Assembly (NCBI RefSeq): GCF_002018875.1
Contig: NZ_MVOL01000007.1
Coordinates: 329,286 to 393,285 of the forward strand
Direction of reading: 5' to 3'
Source of the DNA: Pseudomonas sp. MF4836
Lineage (GTDB): Bacteria > Pseudomonadota > Gammaproteobacteria > Pseudomonadales > Pseudomonadaceae
Length of the DNA stretch: 64,000 bases
Shown here: positions 26,110 through 38,700 of the stretch, piece by piece
How positions within the stretch are numbered: the first letter of the stretch is position 1
Layout of the letters: the number at the start of each line of letters is the position of its first letter
Position numbers and translations under genes: made by a program
The notes under the pieces: model-generated
Seen by the model: the letters and a program-made list of their open reading frames with translations, nothing else
What the model was told of the DNA's origin: nothing
The model's database searches: none

Positions 26110-28430
26110 GGCACCGGCACTCGAGGACGCCAGGAGCAACTGGTCGTTGCCCAGCAAGGTGGCAAGGTCGGTGACCACGCCGCTGAGGGTCAGCAGGATA
26201 TTGGAGGCGCCGAAGGTGCCGCTGCCGGTCAGGTCGACCGACACATAACTGTTGCTCCCATCATTGCTGACGCTCAGGTAATTGTTCAGTGCCTGGGAGG
26301 CCGCATCGAGCACGAACTTGCCGCTGATGGCGTCCTTGTAGACATAGGCGGTGCCGGTGTAGCCGGACAGCAGACCACTGAGGTCGATCACATCGGCGGT
26401 GGCGCTACTGACCAGATTGCCGACCACAAAACCGCTGGCCAGGTCGCTGCCATTGCCGCCGGTGGCATTGCCGCTGTTGAGCAGGTTGTAGACCAGGGTG
26501 GCATGGCCGCCGGTGCTGCCGAGGACGAAGCTGTCGTTGCCGCCACGGCCCTCGAACAGGTTATTGACCAGGGCCGTGGTGCTGGCGGTGAAGGTGTCGT
26601 TACCTGAGCCGCCGCGAAGGCCCTCGATGCTGGTGAAGGTTGCGGTGTTGAAGCCGGTGCCCTGGGCCGTCAGGGTATTGAGGTTGACGTTGATTGCGGT
26701 ACTGCCGGCCAGCATGAAGTCGACCACGTCCTCGCCACCGGTGGCGCTCCATACCGGCGTGCCAAAGCGCCCATTGCTCCAGCCGCCGGAACCGTTGTAG
26801 CTATCGGTGCCGGCGGTGGCGAAAAAGGTGTCGTTGTAGCCGGTGCCGACGAAGTTGCCGTTGGCGTTGTTGCTGCCGGTCTCGGCCGACAGGACATAGG
26901 CGCTGGTGGCCGCGCCCGCGACCAGCCCGGTCCAGCTGGCGTTGACGCTCTCGATGCTGTTCCCTCCTTCGCTTGCCAGCCCGCCGACATCGGCCGATAC
27001 GCCGCCCAGGTTGCGCAGCAGTACCAGGGTGTAGGTCTGGCTGGCGCTCAGGCCATAGAAGTTGACGATCGACGAGCTGTCATTGGTGTTGCTGCCCGAC
27101 TGCGGGTTGATCATTTGCGTACCCACCAGCTTGCCGCTGGAGTCGTACAACTGCACGGTGTTGCCGTAGTAGGCGGTCAGGCCGTTGGCATCGAGGAGGC
27201 GTAGATGCAGGCTGGTGCCGTACTGCACCACGTTGGTGTTCTGAATCCAGCGGGCGCTGGTGTTGCCGGTGCTGAAGTAGAGCAGGTCCACCGCGCCATC
27301 CCAGTTGTAGTCGGCGGCGACCGCACCGCTGACGTTGCTGATGGCGGTGGCCAGGATGCTGGTGGCAAAGGCCGTACCGCTGCCGTTGTTGGTGTAGAGG
27401 TTGATCGACGACGAGGCTGCACCGATGTTCGGCAACTCGATCACGTCCATGGCGCCGTCGTGGTTCCAGTCCACCGCCAGCGAGGCGCCACCGTTGAGGT
27501 TGTCGCCAAAGCCCAGGGGGCTGGCGCTCAGGCTGCCGGCCTGGTTGTTGAAGTACAGGCGGCTTTCGTTGGCGGTGGCCGTGGTGCCGTCCGAGCCGAT
27601 CAGGCCGGAGTTGAGGTACAGGTCCATGTAGCCGTCGCCATTGAAGTCGGCCCAGGTCATGGAAATGGTCTGGGAGTTCTCCACCGGGCTGGCAAACACA
27701 CCGGCCAGGGTCGCAGTGACGCTGAGGCTGCCGGTGCCGCTGTTGCTCAGCACCACCAGGGTGTTGTTGCTGGCGTAGGCCGGGTTGTTCTGGTGGAACA
27801 CCAGGTCGACCGTGCCGTTGTTGTTGATATCGACCCCCGACAGTTGCGAATACGGCTGGCCGGTAGTCGAAGAGGCGCCGCCAGTGGCTGGGGTCTGCAC
27901 AAAGTTGCTGTCCTTGATCAGCACCCCGGCGTTGTTGACCAGCAGTTGCGAGTCGATGCCGCCGGACGCATTGGCATCCCCCGGAAGGGAGGAATCGCCA
28001 TAGGCCAGGTCGATGTACCCGTCGCCGGTCTTGTCATAGGCCACCACCGTACCGTGCCCGTCATAGACGCCGCCGCTGGCGCCACTGATCTGGAACGCGG
28101 TGTAGCTGCTGCCGTTGTAGGTCCAGGACTGCTGACCGTCGGTGTAATTGAAGTCGACGCCGAGCACATCCATGAAGCCGTCGCGGTTGTAGTCAACAAA
28201 GGTCACGTTGTTGACCGAGGTGGCGGTGGTACCGCTGGCCAGGGAGGTGGCGCTGTAGCTGGTCAGCCCCGTGGAGTTGTACACCGACAGGTTGCTGTAG
28301 AACTCCCACAGGCCATTGGTACCCAGGGTATAGGCGGTGCCCTTATTTTCAGTGTCACCCGCGGTATTAGCGCCGCCCCAACCGGTGTTGGCCAGGGGCG
28401 CATGATCATTGGCGCTGACCACATCGACCT
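26110..28430 (-). repeat. Adhesin C-terminal module, copy 1 (propeller + RTX + T1SS-target)
   Basis: Internal copy of the module repeated at 23488-25800. It has Ca-binding FG-GAP-like blades (VDYNRDGFMDVLG, DINNNGTVDLVF, DWNHDGAMDVIE) and a YDSSGKLVGTQMINPQSG segment. RTX turns GGSGNDTF and GRGGNDSF follow. It ends in a T1SS-target-type sequence, VVTDLATLLGNDQLLLA. In copy 2 the equivalents are FNGDGKLDLFLG, YDSSGTLVETRILNGQYG and VHTDLATLLANHQLTVV. A short Ig-like linker joins the two copies. Confidence 0.85.
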
Positions 28431-31400
28431 CGGTAGTGGCGCTCAAGCGCGAACGGTTGCCGGCTGCGTCCACCTGCATCAGGGCCAGGTGATAAGAGCC
28501 GGTCGCCAGGCCGCTGGCACTCAGGCTCCAGCTGCCATCGGCGGCCACCGTGGCGCTGCCGATCAGGCTGTCGATGCCTTCGGAGTAGACCCCGTCGTTG
28601 TTCACGTCGTTGACCAGCAGCACCGTGTCGCCCGCACTGCCGGTGTGGCTTTGCGCGCTGGTAAAGGTCATGGATGTGTTGGTGGTGACATGGTCACCCG
28701 GCACCCCGCTGTCATAGGCACTGCCCAATGCGGGTGCCAGCAGACTCTGCACCGGCGCGACGGTATCCACCGTGACCAGTTGCGAGGCGGTGACGCTGCC
28801 GATGTTGCCGGCCAGGTTGAAACTGCGCAGTTGATAGGTGACGGAACTGGCGTGGCTGATGGGGTCGAGGTAGCTCCAGGTATGGGTGCCGGTGTTGACC
28901 GTGGTGCTGTTCCAGGTGCTGCCGCCGTCGCTGCTGATCTGCAACACGTCGCTGGCCAGCAGCGTGCCGCTGTAGGTACCGGATACGGTGAGCGAGGTGT
29001 CGCGGGTCACCAGGTCACTGTTGGTGCCGCTGTTGGTGGTGCTGGCGGTGCCTGCGGCCAGCGCCGAGTTGGTGTCGGTACTGACACTGGACACGGCCAG
29101 GGCGGTGACGGCCGGGCCGGTGGTGGAAATCAGCACCGCCTGGGTTCCGGCGCTGCTGGCGTTGCCCGCGCTGTCGACCACCCGCGCCTCAAAGGTGTAG
29201 CTGCCGGCCGCCAGGGTATTGCCGGTGTTGTCCAACTGGTAGGTCGTGCCGCTGACCAGGGTTGCGTTCTGCCAGGTGCTGCCGCCGTTGAGCGAGATCT
29301 GCAGCACCTCGCCACTGCCCAGGGTGCCGCTGAGCGTAGCGTTGACCAGCAAGGTCTGGTCATTGGTGATGAAGTCGCTGGCACTGGTGCCGGCATCCTG
29401 GCTGATGGCGCTGATGGTCGCGGTGGCGGTTGGCGCGACACTGTCGATCACCAGGCTTTGGGTCGCCAGGTTGCCGATATTGCCCGCAGCGTCGATCACC
29501 CGAGCCTGCACGCTGTAAGTGCCGTCGGCCATGCTGTTGGCGCTGTTGTTGAAGGTCCAGTTGGTGCCGGTGGTACTGGCGCCCTGCCAGGTGCTGCCGC
29601 CGTCGAGGCTGATCTGCACGCTTTCATTGGTCCCCAGGACCGCGCCCAGGCTGCCGTTGAACACCAGGCTGTGGCTGGCGGTGACAAAGTCGCTGCTGCT
29701 GGTGCCGCTGTCCGGGCTGACCGAGGTAATGAGAATGCTCTGGGCCGGCTCGCTGGTGTCGATGACCAGGGTCTGGTTGGCGGTCAGGCCAATGTTGCCG
29801 GCGGTATCGAACACCCGCACCTTGATGTTGTAGTTGCCATCGGGCAACGCGCTGCCGGTGTAGTCGTAGCTCCAGGTGGTGCCGGAAACGCTGGCCACCA
29901 GGTAGGTGCTGCCGCCATCGATACTGAACTGCACGCCCTCGCCCGCCGCCAGGGGCGCGCTGAGGGTGCCCTGGAACACCAGGGTGTTGTCGCGGGTGAT
30001 GAAGTCGCTGGCACTGGCGCCGGTGTCGTTGGTGATCGACACGATGCTGGGGCTGGCAGTGGGCGCCACGGTGTCGACGATGACCGTCTGGCTGGCGCTG
30101 TTGCCCAGGTTGCCGGCGCTGTCTATGACCTGGGCAATCACGCTGTAGCTGCCGCTGGCCAGGCTGCTGGCGCTGTTGTCGTAACTCCAGGTGTTGCCGC
30201 TGACCAGCGCAGTGCGCCAGGTGCTGCCGCCATCCAGGCTGATGCGCACGCTTTCGCCACTGCCCAGGGCCGCGCCCAGGGTACCGCTGAACACCAGGGT
30301 GGTGTCGCTGGTGTTGAAGTCGCTGCTGCTGGTGCCGGTGTCCTGGTTGATGCTGACGATGGCGATGCTTTCGGTTGGCGCAGTGGTGTCCACCACCAGC
30401 ACCTGATTGGCAGTAGCGCCCTGGTTGCCGGCGCCGTCCACCACCCGTGCCTTGAGGTTGTAGACCCCATCGGCCAGCACGCTGGCGCTGTTGTCGTAAC
30501 TCCAGGTGCTGCCGCTGACCGTGGTGTTGAGCCAGGTGCTGCCGCCGTCCAGGCTGACCTGGGCAATATCGCCGCTGGCCAGGGTGCTGCCCAGGGTGCC
30601 GCTGAGCACCAGGGTGTTGTCGCTGGTAATGAAGTCGCCGCTGGTGCCGGTGTCGCTGCTGACTGCGACGATGCTGATGGTTTCATTGGCCGCCGGCGCA
30701 GTGGTGTCCACCACCAGGGCGAAGCTGCCCGAGGTGGTGCCCTTGTTGCCGGCGCTGTCGGTAATCGCGGCGGTGTAGCTGTAGGCGCCTTCGGCCAGGG
30801 TGCCGAGCTGATAGGACCAGGTACTGCCGCTGACGCTGGCGTTGCCGAGCAAGGTGGCGCCCTGGTAGATCTGCACCAGGTCGCCGGCCTGCAGCCCGCT
30901 GACCACACCGTTGAGCTGCGGCGTGGTGTCGTTGGTGCTGCTGCCGCTGCCGAAGTTGCCGATTTGTTGCAGCACGTTATCGGTGTAATTGCTGATGGCA
31001 ACACTGTTGCCGCTGGTGGGCGCGCTGGTGTCGATCACCACCACCTGGGCGTTGCTCAGGCCGGGATTACCCGCCGTGTCCAGCACCCGGGCCTGGAAGC
31101 TGTAGCTGCCATCGGCCAGGACACTGGCGCTGTTGTCGTACTGGTAGGTGCTGCCACTGACCAGGCTCGCGGTGTGCCAGGTGCTGCCGTTGTCCAGAGA
31201 GATCTGTAGCGACTCGCCACTGCCCAGGCTGCCATTGAGGGTAGCGTTGACCAGCAGGGTGTTGTCGTTGGTGATGAAGTCGCTGGCGCTGGAGCCGCTG
31301 TCGTTGCTGATCGCAGTCACCGTGGCCGTGGCACTGGGCGCACTGGTGTCGATTTGCAGCCCATGGCTGGCCGGCACGCTGCTATTGCCGGCGCTGTCGA

Positions 31401-34400
31401 TGATGCGCGCCTGCACCGTGTAGCTGCCGTCGGCCAGGACGCTGGCGCTGTTGTCGTAACTCCAGGTGCTGCCGCTGACCGTGGCGCCGACCCAGGTGCT
31501 GCCGCCATCCAGGCTCAGTTGCACGCCCTCGCCGCTGGCCAGGGCACTGCCCAGGGTGCCGCCAAAGTTCAGGCGGTTGGCCGAGGTAATGAAGTCGCTG
31601 CCGCTGACGCCGGTATCAGGGCTGAGGCTGTTCAGGGTGATGCTCTCGACCGGGGCCGTGCTGTCGATAACCACCGCCTGGCTGCTGGAGGTTCCGGGAT
31701 TACCGGCAGCGTCCACCACCCGCGCCTGGAAGCTGTAGCTGCCATCCGCCAGGCTGACGCCGCTGTTGTCGTAGCGATAGGTGTTGCCGCTGAGCAGGCT
31801 CGCGGTGTGCCAGGTGCTGCCGTTGTCGGTGGAGATCTGCAACTGATCGCCGCTGCCCAGGGTCCCTGAGAGGTTGGCGTTGATCAGCAACGTGTGGTCG
31901 CTGGTGAGGTAGTCGCTGGAGCTGGAGCCCGTGTCGCTGGTGATTGCACTGATGCTGGCGGTGGCGCTGGGGGCCGTGGTGTCGATCACTACATTCTGGC
32001 TGCTGATCGCACCGATGTTGCCAGCCGCGTCGACGACGCGGGTCTGGAAGCTGTAGCTGCCATCCGTCAGGCTGGTGCCCGTGGCGTCGTACTCATAGGT
32101 ACTGCCGCTGAGCAGGCCACTGTTGTGCCAGGTCGCGCCGCCATCGATGGAAATCTGCAGCGATTCTCCAACCCCCAGGGTGCCGCTCAATGTGGCATCG
32201 ACCAGCAGGCTGCTGTCGTTGGTGATGAAGTCCGTGGCGCTGCTGCCGCTGTCGTGGCTGATGGCACTGATGCTGCTGGTGGCGCTGGGCGCGCTGCTGT
32301 CGATCAGCAGGTTCTGACTGGCCTCCTGGCCGATATTGCCGGCGGTGTCCACCACCCGGGCGAGCAAGGTGTAGCTGCCATCGGCCATGGCATTGCCGCT
32401 GTTGTCATAACTCCAGCCTGTACCGCTGACACTGGTACTGACCCAGGTCCCCCCGCCGTCGAGGCTCAATTGCACGCCCTCGCCCGCAGCCAATGCCGTG
32501 CCCAGGGTGCCATTGAAGACCAGGGTGTGATCGCTGGTAATGAAGTCGCTGGCGCTGCTGCCGGTGTCGCTGCTGACGGAGGTGATGGCGAGGGTTTCGC
32601 TGGCCGCCGGGGCCGTGGTGTCGATACGCAGGGTGTCGCTGGTGGTCTGCTCGACGTTGCCAAAATCGTCAATGATCCGGGCTTGCATGGCATAGCTGCC
32701 ATCGGCCAGGGTCTGGGCCGTGTTGTCGTAGCTCCAACTGGTGCCGAGGCTGGTGCCGGTGTGCCAACTGGTTCCGCCGTCCAGGCTGACCTCCACATGC
32801 TGGTTGGCCGCCAGGGGCGAACCCAGGTCGCCGGAAATGATCAGCGTCGGGTCGTTGGTCACGAAGTCCTGATTGCTCAAGCCACTGTCATTGCTGATGG
32901 TGAGGATTTCGATCAGGTTGCCGCTGGCCGCGCTGCTGTCGATGACCACGGTCTGGGCCGCCAGGCTGCCGACGTTGCCGGCGGCGTCGATGACCCGGAC
33001 AAATACGGTGTAGGTGTCGTCAGGCAACACATTAGCGGTGTTGTCGTAGGTCCAGCCCGCGCCATTGACCTCGGTCGCGTGCCAGGTGGTGCCGCCGTCG
33101 AGGCTGATCTGCACGCTCTCACCGGTGGGCAGGTTGGTGCTGAGGGTGCCGAAGAACATCAGCGTGCTGTCGTTGGTCTGGAGTCGTTGCCGCTGATCCC
33201 GCTGTCCTGGGAGATCGAATCGATACTGACCAGCGCGGTCGGCGCGGTGGTGTCGACCACCAGGTTGTGGTTGGCAACCTGGCCGACGTTTCCGGCGGCA
33301 TCCACCACCCGGGCCTGCAGGGTGTAGCTGCCATCGGCCAGGGTGCTGGCACTGTTGTCGTAGCTCCAGCTGCTGCCGCTGACGCTGGCGTTGAACCAGG
33401 TGCTGCCGCCATCCAGGCTCAGTTGCACGCCCTCGCCGCTGGCCAGGGGGGTGCCCAGGCTGCCGCTGATCAGCAAGGTGTTGTCGCTGGTGACAAAGTC
33501 GCTGCCACTGCTGCCGGTGTCGCCGCTGATGGCGGTAATTGCCAGGGTTTCACTGGCGCTTGGCGCCGTGGTGTCCAGGGTCAGACTGAAGTTGCCAGAA
33601 GCCGTACCGAGGTTGCCGGCGCTGTCGACGATCACCGCGTGATAGGTCGTGCTGCCTTCGGTCAGGCCGCTCAGTTGGTAGGTCCAGGTGCCAGCGCTGA
33701 TGCTGGCGGTGCCGAGCAGGGTGCTGCCTTGGTAGACCTGCACGCTGTCGCCGCTGTTCAAGCCGCTGACCGTACCGTTGAGCAACGGCGTGCTGTCGTT
33801 GGTAAAGGTGCCGTCGCCGAAGCTGCCGACCTGGGGCGCAACATTGTCGGTGTAACTGACAATGGCCAGGCTGTTGCCGCTGGTAGGCGGCGTGGTATCG
33901 ACCACCAGGGTCTGGCTGGCCAGGCTGCCGATATTGCCGGCCAGGTCTATCACCCGCGCCTGCAAGGCGTGGTTGCCATCGGCCAGGACATTGCCGGTGT
34001 TGTCGTAGCTCCACTGGGTGCCGCTGCTGCTGGCCGCCAGCCAGGTGCTGCCGCCGTCGAGGCTGATCTGTACCGACTCGCCGCTGCCCAGCGCCGAGCC
34101 CAGAGTGCCGCCGAGCACCAGGGTCGGGTCATTGGTGATGAAGTCACTGGCGCTAAGGCCCGTGTCCTGACTGACGGTGTCGATGCTGATACTGGCCGTC
34201 GGCACGCTGGTGTCGATCAGCACATCCTGGCTGCTGACCGGGCCTTTGTTGCCGGCGGCATCCAGGACCCAGGCCTGGGCATGGTAGGTGCCGTCGGCCA
34301 GGGCCGTGCCGGTCAGGTCCAGGCTCCAGGTGGAGCCGACCACAGTAGCGGTGGCCGGGTTGAGCCCGCCATTGAGCGCCAGCTGCACGGTCTCGCCAAC

Positions 34401-37400
34401 GCCCAGCGGGGCACTCAGGGTGCCGCTGATCAGCAGCGTGTTGTCGTCGGTGATGAAGTCGCTGGCACTGGCCCCGGTGTCGCTGCTGATGCTGCCGATC
34501 ACCAGCCCCTGGGTCGGCGCGCTGGTGTCCACCGTTAGGCTGAAGCTCGACGATTGGGTGCCGAGGTTGCCCGCCGCATCGCTGATGGCCGCGTGCAAGC
34601 TGTAGCTGCCCTGGGCCAGGGTCGGCAGGCCATAGGTCCAGACGCCACCGGTGACCGTGGCATTGCCCAGCAGCGTGGCGCCTTGATAGATCTGCACGCT
34701 GTCGCCGCTGTTCAGTCCGCTGACCGTGCCGTTGAGCAGCGGCGTGGTGTCGTTGGTGCTGCTGCCATCGCCGAAGTTGCCGACCTGGGGCGCTACGTCG
34801 TCGGTGTAACTGCTGATGCTGACGCTGTTGCCAGTCAATGGCGCGCCCGTGTCGATCACCACGGTCTGGCTGGCCAGCGGGCTGGTGTTGCCGGCGAGGT
34901 CGGTGACCCGTGCGGCAAACTGATAGGTACCGTCAGACAGGACCTGGCCGCTGTTGTCCAGGGCATAAGTGCTGCCGCTCACCAGGCTCGCCGTCTGCCA
35001 GGTGCTGCCGCCGTCCAGGCTGATCTGCACCTGTTCGTTGCTGGCCAGGGTGCCGCTGAGGTGGGCGGTGATCACCAGGGTGTTGTCGGCGGTGATGAAG
35101 TCGCTGGCACTGCTCCCGGTGTCGCCGCTGATGGCCGTGATGCTGGCCGTGGCGGTCGGCGCCAGGCTGTCGATCTGCACCAACTGGCTGGCGCTCTGGC
35201 CGATATTGCCGGCGCTGTCGATCACCTGCACCTGAATGCTGTAGCTGCCATCGGCCAGGTTCTGCGCGGTGTTGTCATAGTTCCAGTTGGTGCCACTGAC
35301 GGTGGCGCTGCTCCAACTGACGCCACCGTCCAGGCTGATCCTTACCCCCTCTCCCGCCGTCAGTGGCGCCCCCAGGCTGCCGTTGAACAGCAGCAAGTGG
35401 TCATTGGTGATGAAGTCATTGCCGTTGTCGCCGCTGTCGCGGGTAATCGCCAGGATCGAAATGCTTTCACTGGCCGCTGGCGGCGTGGTGTCGACCACCA
35501 GGGTCTGGCTGGTGATTTGGCCGATATTGCCGGCCGTGTCGATCACCTGAACCTGCACTGCGTAAGTACCATCGGCCAGGGTGTTGGCGCTGTTGTCATA
35601 ACTCCAGGTGCTGCCACTGGTGTTGGCGGTGACCCAGGTCACGCCGTTATCGAGGCTGATCTGCACCGACTCGTTGCTGGCCAGCGGCGCGCCGAGGCTG
35701 CCGTTGAACACCAGGGTTGGATCACTGGTATTGAAGTCTGTGGCACTGGCGCCGGTGTCGCTGTTGATCGCGGTGATGAGCACGGTTTCGCTGGCGCTGG
35801 GCGCGCTGCTGTCGATCACCAGGGCCTGGCTGGCGCTTTGGCCAATATTGCCCGCCAGGTCGATCACCCGTACCTGCACCGTGTAATTGCCATCGGGCAA
35901 CGATTGCCCGGTGCCGTCGTAACTCCAGCTGGTGCCGGAGACCTGGGCGTCATGCCAGGTGGCGCCGCCATCGGTACTCAGTTGCACGCCCTCGCCGTTG
36001 GGCAGTGCCAGGCCCAGGCTGCCGCGATACAGCAGGGTGTGATCGCTGGTGATGAAGTCGCTGGCGCTGGCGCCGGTATCGCGCGCGATCGAATCGATGC
36101 TCAGGGTCTCTCCCGCCAGCGGCGCCGTGCTGTCGATGACCACGCTCTGGCTGGCGCTCTGCCCGAGGTTGCCGGCGCTGTCGATCACCTGCACCTGCAC
36201 ACTGTAGGTGCCATCGGCCAGGGCATTGGCACGGTTGTCAAAACTCCACTGGGTGCCGCTGACACTGGCGTTCTGCCACGTGGCGCCACCGTCCAGGCTG
36301 ATGCGCACGCCCTCGCCCACCGCCAGCGCCGTGCCCAGGTTGCCGTTGAACACCAGGCTATTGTCGCTGGTGATGAAGTCGCTATTGCTGATGCCGCTGT
36401 CGGTGGTGATCGAGGCCAGGTTGATGGTTTCGCTGGCCAGCGGCGCGCGGGTATCGACCACCAGGCTCTGGCTGGCGGTCTGGCCGATATTGCCGGCGGT
36501 ATCGATCACCTGGACCTGCACGCTGTACGTGCCATCGGCCAGGTTGTTCGCCGTATTGTCGTAGCTCCAGGAGTTGCCGCTGACCGTTGCGTCATGCCAG
36601 GTGCTGCCGCCGTCCAGGCTCAGGCGCACGCCCTCGCCCGCCGCCAGGCTGCTGCCGAGGTTGCCGTTAAACACCAGGGTGCTGTCGTTGGTGATGAAGT
36701 CGCTGCTACTGCTGCCGCTGTCGCTGCTGATCGAGGAGACGGTGATGGTCTCACCGGCCGCCGGTGGCGTGCTGTCGATCAGCACATTCTGGCTGGCGCG
36801 CTGACCAATATTGCCGGCGCTATCGATGACCTGCACCTGCACGTTGTAGGTGCCGTCGGCCAGGGTATTGGCGCTGTTATCAAAACTCCAGGCGGTGCCA
36901 CTGACGGCCGCCGCGTGCCAGGTGACGCCGCCGTCCAGGCTGATGCGCACCGACTCATCCGGACTCAGGGCCGCGCCCAGGCCACCGTTGAACACCAGGC
37001 TACTGTCGCTGGTGATGAAGTCGGAGGCACTGGCCCCGGTGTCCGTGACGATCGAGATAATGGTGACCGTCTCGCTGGACGCCGGTGGCGTGGTGTCGAT
37101 CACCAGCACCTGGCTCGCGCTTTGACCGATATTGCCCGCTGTATCAACCACCTGAACCTGCACGGTGTAAGTGCCATCGGCCAGGGTGCTGGCGCTGTTG
37201 TCGTAGCTCCAGTTCGTGCCGCTGACCGTCGCGACTTGCCAGGAGGTTCCGCCATCCAGGCTGATGCGCACGCCTTCATCCACCGCCAGGGCCGTGCCCA
37301 GGGTGCCGCTGAATATCAAGGTGTTGTCGCCGGTGATGAAGTCGCTGCTACTGCTCCCGGTATCGCTGGTAATCGATGCGATGGCGATGGTTTCACTGGC

Positions 37401-38700
37401 CGCCGGGGCGCTGCTGTCGATCACCAGGGGCTGGCTGGCGGTCTGGCCGATATTGCCGGCGCTGTCGATCACCCGCAGCTCAATGGTATAGGTGCCGTCA
37501 GGCAGCGGCTGGCCGATACCGTCATAGCTCCAACTGGCGCCGGAGAGCGTCGCGTCGTTCCAGGTGACGCCACCATCGACGCTCAGTTGCACACCCTCGC
37601 CACTGGGCAGCGCCGTAGCGAGATTGCCGAAGTAAAACAGACCGTGGTCGCTGGTAATGAAATCGCTGGCGCTGATCCCGGTGTCGAGGAAAATCCCGGC
37701 GATACTCACCGTCTCGCTGGCCGCTGGAGCCTGGGTATCGACCACTACCGTCTGGCTGGCGCTTTGGCCAAGGTTGCCGGCACTGTCGACCACCTGCACC
37801 AGCAGGTGGTAGGTGCCATCGGGAACCGCAATGGCGCTGTTGTCATAACTCCACTGGGTGCCACTGACAGCGGCCGCGTGCCAGGTCAGGCCGTTATCCA
37901 GGCTGAGGTAAACCCCCTCGCCCGCCGCCAGGGCCGTACCGAGGCTGCCACTGAGCACCAGGGTGTTATCACCGGTGATGAAGTCGCTGCTGCTGGCGCC
38001 GGTGTCGGTGGTGATGGCATCGATGCTGATGGTTTCACTGGCGACCGGAGGCGTGCTATCGATCTGCACATTTTGGCTCGCACTCTGGCCAATATTGCCG
38101 GCGGTATCGATCACCTGCACCTGCACCGCATAAATGCCATCGGCCAGGGTGTTGCTGGTGTTGTCGTAGCTCCAGGCGGTGCCGCTGACCGCCGCGTCAT
38201 GCCAGGTAGCGCCGCCGTCCAGGCTGATACGCACACCCTCGCCCGCAGCCAGGGCAGTGCCCAGGGTGCCGTTGAGCACCAAGGTGTTGTCGCTGGTAAT
38301 GAAGTCGCTGCTGCTGGCGCCGCTGTCGGTGGTGATGGCGTCGAGGCTGATGGTTTCACTGGCGCTGGGGGTCGAGGTGTCGATCACCACGGCCTGGGTG
38401 CCGGTCGGGCTGGGGTTGCCTGCCGCGTTGATGACCCGGGCTTCGAACAGGTAGCTGCCGTCGGCCAGGGGGCTGGCGGTATTGTCGAAGGCAAAGGTAC
38501 TGCCGCTGACCAGCGCCGCGTCGTGCCAGGTGGCGCCGCCGTCCAGCGAGATCTGCACCTTGTCGCCCAGGCCGGGGTTGAGTGTTCCGGTCAGGGTCGC
38601 GCTGACCACCAGGCTGGAGTCGCTGGTCAGGTAATCGCTGGTGCTGCTGCCGGTGTCCGAAGTCACGGCACTGATGGCGGCGGTCGCCGTCGGCAGCAAG
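28430..38700 (-). repeat. Array of about 32 coding repeats of ~320 bp
   Basis: About 32 units of roughly 107 residues follow the pattern AP.ASETI..I..DTGSS.SDFIT.DNTL.F.GTLG, then GEGVQ.SLDGGSTW, WSYDNSA..LADG.Y and V.D.AGN.GQ.ASQ..V.D. Three units (about 34500-34850, 33560-33890 and 30700-31010) are a distinct variant with SYTDNVAPQVGNFGDGS and QIYQGATLLG. The unit at about 33180 carries the frameshift. The last two units, next to the propeller, are the most diverged. Confidence 0.9.

Larger units (their letters stand above)
23488..33159 (-). pseudogene. Giant Bap-like T1SS adhesin, C-terminal part (frame restored after frameshift)
   Basis: This 3,223-residue open frame is the continuation of the adhesin whose N-terminal part ends just upstream. 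It opens within an Ig-like repeat (FFGTLSTNLPTGESVQISLDGG written in one-letter code, about 22 residues), with no signal or start context of its own. The ATG at 33159 overlaps the upstream stop as TGATG. It contains about 14 more repeats of roughly 107 residues and then two tandem C-terminal modules. Each module has FG-GAP/VCBS-like Ca-binding blades (FNGDGYMDLY, DLNNDGYIDLV), RTX-type GGSGNDTF and GRGGNDSF turns, and a T1SS target domain ending in DLATLLGNDQLLL or DLATLLANHQLTVV. The true end is stop-proximal LTVV. Family knowledge: such proteins are exported by TolC/ABC/HlyD systems and hold cells to surfaces and each other. If the frameshift is a sequencing error, this is one CDS with the N-terminal part. 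Confidence 0.85.

Noticed and set aside
25081..26607. Plus-strand frame of about 508 residues
   Set aside because: Antisense of the clearly coding propeller/RTX modules, with composition typical of a shadow frame.
27205..31209. Very long plus-strand frame (about 1,334 residues) opposite the adhesin
   Set aside because: It is the mirror of the repeat-rich adhesin genes: same period, Gly/Ala/Val-rich, no domain or start signal. The biased codon use of the adhesin keeps the other strand free of stops.
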